Assembly: GCF_040581485.1 (NCBI RefSeq)
Contig: NC_090128.1
Coordinates: 26,566,931 to 26,630,930 of the forward strand
Source: Linepithema humile
Lineage: Eukaryota > Arthropoda > Insecta > Hymenoptera > Formicidae
DNA length: 64,000 bases
Direction: 5' to 3'
The notes under the pieces are model-generated. The model saw only the letters and a program-made list of their open reading frames with translations, did no database searches and was not told the origin of the DNA. Made by a program: the position numbers and the translations under genes. Of the stretch, positions 37,601-50,500 are shown one piece after another (the first letter of the stretch is position 1; each line of letters opens with the position of its first letter).

Positions 37601-40600
37601 CTTTTTTTGGAAGATTTAAGATTACGTCCATGGGACTATCCCTGCGTAGTTTCGTCGCCGCGAGCAAATCGCTTAACCACCGTGATGTATTTTGACGGGC
37701 TAATGGATATCGCGTACGGATTATCATGCTAAAGAGACGTTAATTAACACGTCGCATCCAGTAATAGCCGTTCAACCGGGACAGAGGTTCTCATTTGTAC
37801 AATGGCCGTATCGCGCATAGCGTTTCCTAGATGTGAAGAGGTCGAAAATCATCAGTAATTGTGCAAGCACCATTAAAATAAATTGGAAAATAATAAGAAA
37901 TAAGTTTGCATATATAATATTTTACTACAAACTGCAAATAAATTAATCTAATATTCTAATAATAATGAAAATAAAATAATCTAATATTCTAATGATAATG
38001 CAAATAAAATAATGTAATAATTTAATATAAGAATAGTATTCAACACATTTAAAAGATATGAGAACACAACAAAATAATTAACTAAATTTTATGAAAAATT
38101 TTTGTCCGCTATTATTAAGATTATAAAGTATTGTAAGTTACCGATTTTTAAATTACTGTACGTAATTTAATCAAATTATCTTGATTAATTTATCGTATTC
38201 ATGGTAAATTGACTTACTGGTAAAGTAATGCGATTATAAAAAATGGACATGTGAAAGAATCTTCAGTAAACGTATAATTCTCAAAGATTTTGAGAACATA
38301 AATCGCGGAGCGCTTTGGAAGTCCGTCGGACCAAATAATCGTATTTCCACTAGATATACTCGCTGAAAAGGACAGAATTAACAGTCGGGCTTTTGTTTCA
38401 CAGAACCAGGCTAAAACCATCATTTTCGATGAATAATACAGAATTAGTAGACACATAGAAATCCTTAAATGTATGCAGTGTATTTAAGGAAACTGTGAAA
38501 TTGTTTTGTAATTAGCGATACCTAAACTTACTAAAGTGCGATGAAATGTTTTTGTGATGTATTAACAAATGCAATGATGTAGATAAAATCGCTTTATGTT
38601 TCTCATATCGGATTAAAGCAGACGGCGGTAGCTTTATCAATTTGTAACTATGCTGAATAAGCCAGGAGAAGGAACTTGAGTTAAATCCAGGAAATCGAGC
38701 CGTTTCGTATGAACTCTGCTAATTTCCTCTCGACATATGTGTGAAGTGTATGCATATACATAAATATATATATGTGTGTGTATATATAATATATAGAATG
38801 AGAAATAGGACGTTAGTATCAAGTTATGTAATTATAATTATAGATAGGAGGTGAGATCGGCAGATATTTCGCATTATGGCTAAAAGGGTGAGTACATATC
38901 TATTCACGATATAGCGAGTAGAGATTAGCCAGTGATATATACATAAGATTAGCACGACGCAGGTTGCATTTATATTGAACTGCTATATCGAGCAATCCGT
39001 CTTCACAATATGACACGAAATGATGAGATTTATTGGCAGAAAATAAATTTCGTTCTGCGATTTTCCAATATTTCATCTTCAATTCCCACCGCATAACGCC
39101 TGCATAAAACTCGCGCGGAGCGTCGAAAAGAATTTCGGCATGACGCCGCGAACTTAAAACGAAATTCAATTGAAAAGTTTGATGATTTTTTATAGTGCTG
39201 TGCGAAATGAACTGCAGCGTCGTATCTCGGTGTGAAAAATATGCAATTATTTCGCAAAAATGAAAATGCAAAAGAGAAAGAGAACTACTTTCTTTGACTT
39301 TAGATTTGGAATAAAAATCAAAAAATATATTCTCTCGTCTAGAAACGTAAAATAAATACAATAGCCGAAATGATCACGTATATTTAAAAATTCGGCGTAA
39401 ATATCTATCATAAAATCGTTTATAAAAAAACATACAAAAATTTAATAACCCTTTTATTGTTATTTCAAAAAAAAAGTACGCGTACTCCAAGCGAATCTAT
39501 GTAGTCGTGTACGGCCGACTAATAGAGAAACTCAGAGAATCACCTAATATCTGCAGACGTGCAGTCAATTCCGGCTTACGGTCCCCAGGAAAGAAATCTC
39601 GGGCGCGATTCGATCGATGACCCGGCCAGATGGTACCTACCTCCATACCATGTCGATTCCTCCATCGCACCCACTTGTTGAACCCCGGCCGCCAATACTC
39701 GACAAAGTACTCCTCGGTGTACTCGACCCCGTGACCGTTGCCGAATCTGCCCTGCGTTTTCGTGGACGTCAGTAAACGCGGAGAGTGCAGATTCACCTCC
39801 AGGTATTCCTTGCCCTCCTTGGTTACCATATTTCTCGGGCACCACGCGCCGCCGCCCTTGTCTTGTCGTAGCCTGAGAAACCGAGGAATTATACCAGGAG
39901 TTATTACGAACCCTCTCGAGGCAGATACGTTGCGTGAAGACACGCGAGGAACGCACAGATATATACGCTCGCGTGACAAACGCACGGGCACGTTACGCTT
40001 TTCCAGCGAGTCGCGCGCGCGCAAGTCATGGCAGCCGCCGTCTCGCGCCCCGAGAAAAAGACAGTAAAAGTAATACTCAAAGCGAAAGATATATCTACCT
40101 CGATTATCGCGGACTTATTATGCGGATGATATAATTGATGAGCTTCCCGTCCCGGTTCCCTTTCAAGATCAACGGCCGCCGGTGTGTAAATTAATGACGC
40201 GGCGATTGATTTACGGGCGATCTTTAAATCCGAGCACGCTACCACGCTGAGGTTCTCGCGGTATTGATTATGAATAACTTATTTTGCAGCGAAGCTTTTA
40301 TCGCGATAGCAGCTTCTTGTGGACAGAGGAAAATGGAAGTAATTTTTTTCAAGGCTCTTAGAGCACGCAAAAGGGGGAGAAGAGACTGGCGGTTAATAGA
40401 TTCCGGGGAGAAAAATTGTGATCATAAAGAACTTATGTATAAATTAAAGGAAGATAAGGCATTAATAATTATGATAGAAAATCTATAATTATACCCATAT
40501 ATCAATACATTTTTCATACTAATTATTGCGATTCTGTAATATTTCATTTGAAGAAATATGTTTATGAAATTAACGAGATTTCAGGTATTAAGAATATCGG

Positions 40601-43600
40601 GTACAGCAGCAACGGAATGATTGTTGACTCATGTAAGGTCAACAATGTTCTCGCCGCAGGGAACAAACCTAAGAGCGGTCGTTCCACAGGCCAATAAGCA
40701 ATTTTCCGATCTGATTGTTTCTGCAATCACAAGCTAAGGAATCAAATTATCCAGAGATTTCTGCTTTCAAGTTTCCACACGCATGCACATCACGTACAAT
40801 CTCTCTTCTCGCAATATTGACAGTTGGGAATATAAATGAAAAGAGCTGTCGGGCGTGCAAGATGCACTTCGTTAACGCCCTTAACACCCGATTTTCTGAA
40901 TTTTCAAAGCTCTGACGACGAATCCGCAGAATTAAATTCCAGAAATATATCTTTCATCAAGAACTTTAAATCTCAAAACGAAACATATCCGCGCGCTAAT
41001 ACAACGAGGACGCTTGCAAGAGACACGATTGCGCTATTATCAGGCGTTATTTCCGACACGCCGTGTTGCGCGTACGCATAGGAATCCATTGAAATACGTG
41101 TATCCACACGCACGATTGTGTCACAAAGGGAGAGAGAATCTCCATGGAAATATTTCAACTGGTTCAACCGTGGAGGAGTGCTATACATACAGGCGACATG
41201 CCCGCATGTAAACAATAGACCAGGCGAAATCCACTGAAAGCGTTTGCGGTTAATTAGGCAGCAATGCGGTTAACAATGTCCCGGCTTCAGCAAGCCCTTC
41301 GTAACCTTGCGTTACCAACGTCGCAATCCGTAGTTACGCGGCTCTATGAGCACGAGGTTTCCGTTCAAATAAAATCTTATCTTGCTTCTCCTTCGATAAA
41401 TTTTACGTTTTACGCAAGAGGATGCTGATTGTTTCAACGTCGATTTGCGATCGTGATCGAAATGGTGATCGCGATAAAAGAGGAATAGAAAATTTAGGGG
41501 TACCAAAGCTGCACGCTCTGATTGCCGTGAATGTATGCGCTGTACATTTAAATAGAGCGGATTGTTTTATAATACAATACGCACGCGTTGCTGTTGGTCA
41601 TTGCTGCGAATCACGGTTGATTTATTGAAATTTCTATTCATCGTTATTTGCCCGACTACACATTGATAATGACGCTCGCTTTCCTCTTTCCGCATTTATT
41701 TGTAGTCGTTCATTTTCTATTCATTTTCAATTCATGATTACCGATTGGTAATTCAATTTCTGAGATAAAATAAGCTGAATTCTGCTAATCAGGATATTAA
41801 TACACTTTATTGTACAATAAATTAATCTGACGAAAATAGAGAGACTTTTTCGAAATTTGCCTTACTGAGAATTAAAAGTGAAAATTATGTCTGTTTTTAT
41901 CGTACTGTTATTTCGAGAAGTGACTTCTAGAGACGTGTGTACAATATTGACCGTGTTGCTGCAGTACTTCCGTCCGTTAATTGCGCCATTAATGTTTCCA
42001 GATGTTCTATAAGTTAAACGTAAAAATAAAAGGAAGTGGCGTTCCGGGAATCGTAAAAATTCCCTTACGTGTTTTCTTCGAACGTGAAGGATTCATGGTG
42101 TAGAAATGTCGAGCCGTTTCGTTCCCGAGTCGAAATTTAGCACCTATATTGAACCTTAATCTTTTATTTTGAGGTAGGCATAAGAGAGTCAAAGTAGATG
42201 TTATGCATTGTATCGTATGTATATAATAGCACCTACTTTGGCGCTACAATATGTCCGAAATTTCCTTTTTTCCTGCTAAAGCTTCAAAGTAGGGTTTAGT
42301 TAAAACCCTCCGTTGACCCGCTTTAGACCCTGAAAATATATAGATTCCTTTTTGCCAGCACTACTTTTATGATATTATCAAGAAATTCTAATGATTGCAA
42401 ATGTTCACAATAAAGAAAAATACTAACTATAATTTTGATTAACGATAATTTTTAATAGCATACAATTTAAAAATATCATTAATCAATACCATTTAGTTGA
42501 ATTTTATTATCTTTTGAAAATTTGTAATTATTAGAAATTTCTTGATAATATCAAAATATAATATCAAAATTCAACTATTGAGTATTAATTTCTAATATTT
42601 TTAAAAATTTTATGTTATTAAAAATTATCATCAATTAAAATTATATAGTTAGTAATTTTTTTTATTATTGTGAAGATTTTTGCACAATCATTAGAATTTC
42701 TTGATAATATCATAAAACTAGTGCTGAAAATCCATATACCTTTGTGATTATATTAAAAATATTAAATTAAGATATTAAATATAAAATAAGATACTAAAAA
42801 CATTACATAATATTTATTGAATTAAATATTATTTATTAAGTATATGTAATACATATAGTTAAGAGTATATTATTAAGCATAGTTAACATGCGTTAAAACA
42901 AGTTCAGACAGAAATATTTACACAGAAAAAGGTCCAAATTAAGACTGAAACGTTTGATAATATTGTATCACTTAATAAAGCAATAATCAAAATACAACCA
43001 CATTATGCATATTGCTCGTATAGTTTTTCATTCTTATTTGAATTTTAACGAGTACATCTAAAATAGTTAACATTTAATAAAAAAATTAATTTAAAAAAAT
43101 TTTTTTGCGCTGAATCTTTTTCAGATATCATATCACTATTTTGAAGAAGGAAACGGAAAGGTATCAATATTAATAAAAGTTGGAAATGCAACGAATTAAA
43201 TATTTTTCTTTATGATTAAACATTATAATAACTTTTATAGGTCGAATTTATCTAGTATATATATATATATACTAGATAAAAGTTCGAGGTTTAATGGAGG
43301 AGTTCTCGCAGTAATACAATCTATTTTGTGAGGCTCTATAGGTTTAAAGTAGTATTTCAACATCAAATTATAGGAGATCAAGTTTTAAAAGAGGAGTTCT
43401 AGGTTCTAATTCCGTAAAAATAGGTTCATATAGGCTGTATGAGCATTAAAAGAGACGCTAAATTTCGACTCGGGTTGTTAAACGAACAAACGTAAACGTA
43501 AGTTCGGAAACATACTGCTTAGGGCCCTTTAAGTCGCAAAGTACTTAATCAGAAACTCCCATAGCCTTTTATGGACGTCGATCGTAATACAAGTTTGCGA

Positions 43601-44523
43601 AGTGCGTTGGAAAATTTTGCCATTGTAACTACGCGAATGATTGTCATAGCTATTAAATTCAACGGGTTTATCGCTGACAATCGGCACTGAAAATTAGAAT
43701 AGCTTACTGCCAACATTAACAATTTGGAAAATATCTCAACGATTTTACATGTGTTTGTGATGACTCGTTTCGAAAATTATATTTCGTAATAAAAAAATAT
43801 AAAAAGCGCAGTACAAAATATTATAAACATAGCGCATTTGGATATAAAATGAAATAAAATTTAATGTGGAATCATTATTGGCGTTATTCACTATAAATTC
43901 TCAGTTTTGCGAAGGATTTGTAGGGAGAAAAATGCAGATGCGGTTGCAATGCACTATTGAGCGGCTCTCCACGGTCTTCCGGAAAATCGGTGCGATCCTA
44001 ATAGGAAGCCAATCGTCGGTACAATTTACGGTAGCGAACCGACGAAGCGACCAGCCAGCCATTCACTATGGCGTGGGTATTTCAAAGTGGTCTCTTCGAG
44101 AAATGCGATGAGGGAGCGGGGGGAGGGGGGGTTAAGAGAGCTCGTCCCACGAGCCGACCAGAAGCATTACGCCGTCTCATCAGTCGAAAGGTGCATTAGC
44201 ATTGCTAATGACCCGCGATCGTTACCGCCACACGTCGCAGCTACCATCCACGCTGCTTTGCGCGCAGCACGTTCGTTATTTTGGAAGTGGGCGATGAACA
44301 GAGAAACAAGACCTTAAGACAAGATAGAGGAGAAGGTAGGAGGAGACCCGCAATAATTTTCGCACGACAATATCTTGCGACGTCATGGAGGAATGCATCT
44401 ATTGTTTCATTCGGCTGAAACACTAGCGAATACATCGTTCGGTTCGGCTCTGTTCGTAGAGCGGAATTTCCCGTTGTCTTTTACGCGAAATTCCCATGGC
44501 TATTAATAAATTGATACGTCAAA

Positions 44524-44574
<51 letters not shown>

Positions 44575-47500
44575 TCTCGTTCTCCCCTCGCGGATTTAAA
44601 GTGTTTCTTGCGAAATATTGTCCGTAATATTGTAAAACGTCCGACCCGTAATCCATTCAATTAAGGTTATTGTTTTATCATGATAAATACAGAAAATTCA
44701 AATAAAATGGGCGATTCCCAGTTATTAACCGTGATGAAATATACCGCGCGCGTTTGCGAATGTTATATAATGTATGCACGGTAAATATTGAATCAAAAGA
44801 TATTGCGGAGTTGAATTACTCACGATCAATAAACCCCTTTTGTAATTTACACATCTCTTTGCATACGTTCTCATTTATAATTCTTCGGGATGATGAAGCC
44901 GATCCGTTATTGCGAACACGTTCGCGCATGTATACGTATGTATCTCACGATGCGCCCGATTTCACTCGCAAAACTTGAATTTTCCAGATGCAACAAAACG
45001 CCGCGCCGATCACTTTTCAACCTCTTCTTTAAGGCATATTTATATTCAGACCGCGCGCACGAACCCGCTTGCTTTCTTCTATTATCTCCCGGCGTGCCCC
45101 AGCTTTACTTCAAGCCCTTCCGTCTCAAATGTCTGGTAAAAACTAATTAAATTTCCCCGTAATATGGTGATTTCGATGATAACCGTTATTACGTTTCGGG
45201 AGATTGTGAAGAGGAACGCGAAACGAATAAAATGACATAGCGGACTGTACGCATCGCGCGACATTTTACGACCGTTTTGAGGCTAATCCCTGCGCTAATT
45301 AGACGCGAAATGAGCAACGATTACGTCACCCGGCGAAAGATAAAAACAGCCGGCCGTGCAGCGGGCTATTCCGGAAACAAATGCTTCCACACGGATTGCA
45401 GAAGCTCGGCTCAAAAATACGGTAGACGACGATGCGCGCTTTCAGACAAAAGATCAGAAGCACTCGCAGATGTGAAAAGATGCTTACTGAAAGACAGGGT
45501 TTCTTTTTTTCGTTACATGTCGCTTTGTTCTCATCAAAACGTAATAACAATAATGATGAAATATTCGTCTCTAAATAGTTTATGTACAATATGCATTATC
45601 ATTGTATGCGCAATTTAAACGGACACACAGCAAAAAGTAAATTGCTTCTTTTTATTTTCGTGCTTTCGTTGCAGTGTATAGTAATTTACATTTTCTGCGC
45701 GTTAAAAATTTACATATACTTTTTAAGATTAAAAAACTTTCACGGTTAAATATTATTTGTCAGAGCTCGGATTATTTAGCAAATATCATACGTCGACTGC
45801 ATGCCGTCAATCGAACCAAGATAAAGTAAGTCTATCCGTAAAGGAAATGTCGCTTTCGCGAGAGTATTTTCGCGAGTCGAACTATGACCCTGTGTGCTGT
45901 CACTGAAACAGATTCACAGGTGACCTGGTCCTTACGGTCCATTCGCTTGATCGAGCTTTCCAGATAACACGTAGGACTATCATAGACTGAATCTGCAGCG
46001 AGCGCACACAGACACGCTCTACTAGCGCGGGTTATAGCGTGCCGATGCGAGGAGAAGCAACGCGCACTCATCCACGTACAAACGTCGTTCCTTCTCTGTT
46101 CTGAGCTTGCGGGCATTGTTATCGAATATGCCAGGAATGCTGCTGCCGAATATGCCATCAGCCAAATGATCCGTGAAAATTCCGGCTGGCCTGTCCGATT
46201 TTACGCGAGCGCGAACGATTTTTCCTTTTTCCCTACATGCTACCGACCAGAGCGAACGGACAGTGCCATCGCCGAAAGAACAAGAGGGGGTGGATAGGGG
46301 TGAGGCGGCACCATACGAGCCGGGAATGTCGAGCCATCGATATTAAAACGTTCGCGAATGACAGTAACGTTCGGGGGATGGCGCGCGAATCGCTGTTATT
46401 ATCCAAAGCTGAAAGATCGGCGATCTCGATAACGAAAATTCATAATGAACGAAGGAATTTTATGAACAGTATTTTATGAACGGTTCAGCTAGATTTCTGG
46501 AATTAGATGAGCTAGCTGACCAGCCACATTTTTATGAAACGATGGTAAAAAAAACATTATTCGGCTAACCACATTCATATTTTGTGAAGATAATGAGTAA
46601 TCTGATCGTCATGCGTTTGAAAGAGTTTCGGATTTAAAAGTTGCCGCGCGATTGAATTTAGTGTCCCTAAATTACCTCGAAAGAGCGCCCGTACTATTTC
46701 CGCAATCAATCAATAAGCTTTCGTCGTGCATAATTTAATTGAAACGCGAATATATAATTCCGGCGAAATTATATTATTTAAAGGACTTCTCCGATTTAAA
46801 TTATTCCAATCCACCGTGCATTTCTTTAAAGCTTCGTTAAAACTTTCCAATTAAAATATCTAAAAAAAATTAAAATGCTTTATACTCTCCGATTAAAATA
46901 ATTAACATTCTATCCAATGCGATTGATTTCCGCGCGATTTTTCTGAGAATTTTTTCAATGTTGTGCAACGGCAAGACGAACGCGCTTCTAATTGCAGTTT
47001 AATGTATCGTATTAACTGGTTTTAATGCTCTGGTACAAAATACACGCCATCTGACTAGCAATAAGGAAACAACGTTATCTTGATGAGTATTAACGATGTG
47101 TATAAAATCATTATTCAAATTTAACAGCAGTCATTATGTCGTAAAGTACATATAGCAGCTCCCGTTTCCTCTCGCGGTCTCTCTATCTTCGTGCAATCTA
47201 CCATCAGTCTGAAATCTACCGTCTTTCTTCCCTCTGTTTCGCAATGACGACAGCTACTACGCGTACGTTAGCTACAACAACGCCGATCGAAAATCTTTTT
47301 CCATAGTCTGGCATTAAGAGCGATAACTGGGATAAAGCGCAGTACCGACACATACATTTATAATGCCGTATCTACCTTATCTCGTCGCCTTTGCTTAACG
47401 CGAGTAAATGGTAGGGAAAGTCAGGACACATCCGGGTCGATCCCGCGGGACGCCCTCGAGAAGTCAAACTCAATCTGCAAATGGGACAATCCCATTTTCA

Positions 47501-50500
47501 ACGCTTCGATGGCGCTTGATCACTTTCCTTTAAAGCCCCGTCCGTAATGTACCCCGTACATTTCTCTTTATATCAAAATGACGTAAAGCAATGTGTTTCA
47601 TTTTGTCGTTTATATCATAATAACGCATTCGTTTTCGTCGCATTATCGTTCATGTTTCGAACATAAATATTGGCCCCGCGTGGTAGCACGGACTATATGA
47701 CGGCATTAATATTTGAATTTCTTTTCATGGAATTTTATAATGTTTGCCTTCATTTTTGCTTATAAAAACCTAAAATTATGGAAAAATGTATTTTTTCCGC
47801 AATGCGAGCTGCAGATTTTCATTGCATGATTGAAGTTTCGTTGAGCGTGTAAAATAAATAATAACAATTTGATCGATTCTCCGACGATTCTATCGCAACG
47901 TACAACAAGAGAACATTAATATCCGCAACAATTTAAAAACTTTTCTACAAAACCTGTACGGCATCGTCCAGAATGGCGATGAAAATTGTCTGGCCGATCA
48001 TATTTCAGCGCCGACAGCCCGCACAATTCGCCGCCGACTCGACCGGAAACTATCTCGGGCGAATATTTGTCTCACGGGTCATGTTAAGCGACCCAGCGTT
48101 TTTTCGTCGCGCTACACTGACAGAATTCGGCGTTGTCAACGAATCTAAAACTTCGAGTCATGTAGCGAATGTATCGATATCCAGCGCGGCGCTCGGCGGT
48201 CGTTAGTGAGAGTTTCGTTCAACTCGCTTCGTGATTTTTCGGAACAACGAGAACTGAAAAGTTCCTCTAACAGCGGCAGCGTTCGATATACAGATATGAA
48301 AAATCGAGTCCGCCGTTAACGAATAAAGATATCTGTGTTTTTGTATAATGGTCAGCATTGTTTTAACAAATTTTGTCACGTGCGTGTATGTGTGTGTAAG
48401 TTTGATCAATACCCGTTAGTAACTGCTATTGGAGAACAGTCGTAGAAATACGTTTTCCTCTTTTTTTCCGCGGCAATGTCGAAACGTGGCCATCGGGGAA
48501 AGGAAGCGGAAATTACATTTTCGGAGACGACTGTGTGCGCGTGTGTGATTATCAGTTACTCTCGGTACAACGTCTTTGAGTCGACGGGAAGGTATTTTCC
48601 GTGTCGCGATATGTGATTCTTTTTCTATGAGGCAACACGGTACGACAACTTTCAACACGTAACAACTTCGAGTTTGCAGCACTTGGCTGCAAAGCCTCCT
48701 GTCTCGGGAAAGAAAGTTTCGCGGGATGTACGAGTTGGATCCGTCGGTGAGGATATCCAATGTGAAGATTCCTCAGCACTCTACTGCTGCTGAGGAGAGC
48801 TCCGTTTCAGTGACACGTGTAGTTGCTTAAATTCCCTGATACCACGTTGGAGATACCGAAGCTGCTTCGAGCGCCGAATATCCCGAGTGATCTTTTAACA
48901 CTCTCTGTCTCTCTCGGTGTCTCTCTTGCAAAGAAAGACAAACGTGCGTTTAATATGCGACGAGCGAGCGGGAAATGCGCGTTCACACATCGACTTTCGC
49001 GGAAGTTGATTGGAAAATTTGAATATATTTGTCGGAGCGGAGAGAATGCGCCGGTAAAGTTTCAAAGGTGAGTCATGCTCGTGTCAATGACGATTTCATG
49101 GACGAATCTCCGCGCGATCGTTAACGGAGAATTCGTTTCGGTTGCTCACGATTTCCTGACAGTATGAGGAATAGAGAAAGATAGGAAGCTCCGATATGTC
49201 AACGTCGCTGATATTCGATGAATCGGGACTGAAAATCGCGCCCGTGTACATGCACACACACATACACACACACACCGAGGTATCATATGCACATAAATGC
49301 ATATATATCTACGTCCGCACGGATATATGTGTATTGCGTGCAGCGGTATTGGTTTGCATGTGCGCAACGTGCGCGCGTGTGTGCAGCTAAATATAGGGAG
49401 CAACGTTCACACGCTCGACACGGAACGCGGAAGCGGCGAAATAGATTTTCGTTATCGCCACGTTCTCCCCGGTTCGCATACGACAGAATAATATCTCTCT
49501 GAGGCAGATCGACTGCTTCAACTTCTCCATGGAAATTCGATATCGCGATACGCCTCTTGCACTGATATTTTAAAGAATGCGAGATATTTTCGCGCGATCA
49601 TCAGAAGCATCTTAAAAAGAAGTTAGCAGAAGAATTCGGAACGTTAACGAACAACTTTCCGCGAAGAAACACGCGTTCGGGCGCGTTAGCTTAAAACGCG
49701 AACTTTCGAAGTTGCGCGACAAAAAAAGGGCTGAAATATAACATCTTCGTCGCAAACAAATGAATAAGGGAATGAGGTCCGCGGCGACCCAGTTATAGCT
49801 TAACGACGATTGTTAATGCAAAGGCAAAATTTCTCTACAAAAGACTCTTATCGCATTTATAATCATTTGTCCCACTTTATTTCATCCGAATGAATTTCAT
49901 TCACTTTAAACTGCGAATCATCCTTGTGTACTCTGAGGTACGAGTATTATACTAATGAAACGATCCGTAAGTAACAGAAATGACACAGAGAAAGAGAAAG
50001 AGACTTCTCGGGTTTAAAAAATAGAAACCGTGACATTTAGAAATATTTACGATAAAAGTAATATCCAATAGTAGTAGCAAATGTAACGAGCAGATGTGTA
50101 CACATCTTTATTGAGAAAGAATATTGTTGACGTATTGATCGTCCAATTTCACAGAAGTTTCTAGAAGTAGCATCTGTTCTCCGCGCAGCCACTCCTTTAA
50201 AATACTCATGACGGCATCGGCTTTCAAACTATTCTCCAAGGCGCATCCGGGGCATACGTCTCCACGCCAAAAAGTATTTTGCGCGTGCTGCACGTAAATA
50301 CAGCGTGTCGCGCGGAATGCATGTTTCGTTTATCAGAAGAATTCCACCGCTCTTGGCTCCGGTGCCAGAAGAACGGACGGCCGGAACTGGAAATATCAGC
50401 GCCGTGTAAGACGGAGTAGGCCGCTGCTCAGGGCTGCGCGGTCGCGCGCGCCTTTCCAACCCTCGCAAGATTTATACCACGAAAGTACGTCGTCACGCGA

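Larger units (their letters stand above)
23467..39640 (-). other. Ddr intron 3 (16.2 kb)
   Basis: The largest intron of the gene. CpG-rich islands lie at about 28.9-29.2, 30.0-30.7 and 31.5-33.1 kb. Simple repeats include (CA)n at 26861-26878 and GT/GC alternation at 27293-27324. A palindrome sits at 35.26-35.42 kb, a Foldback-like element at 36.05-37.62 kb and a 33-bp tandem repeat at 37934-38030. No coding exon is recognised in either orientation. Confidence 0.65.

Noticed and set aside
39497..40024. 175-codon minus-strand open frame taken as a standalone gene
   Set aside because: Only 39641-39872 is DDR coding sequence; both ends of the frame extend past clear splice sites into intron with no family similarity.
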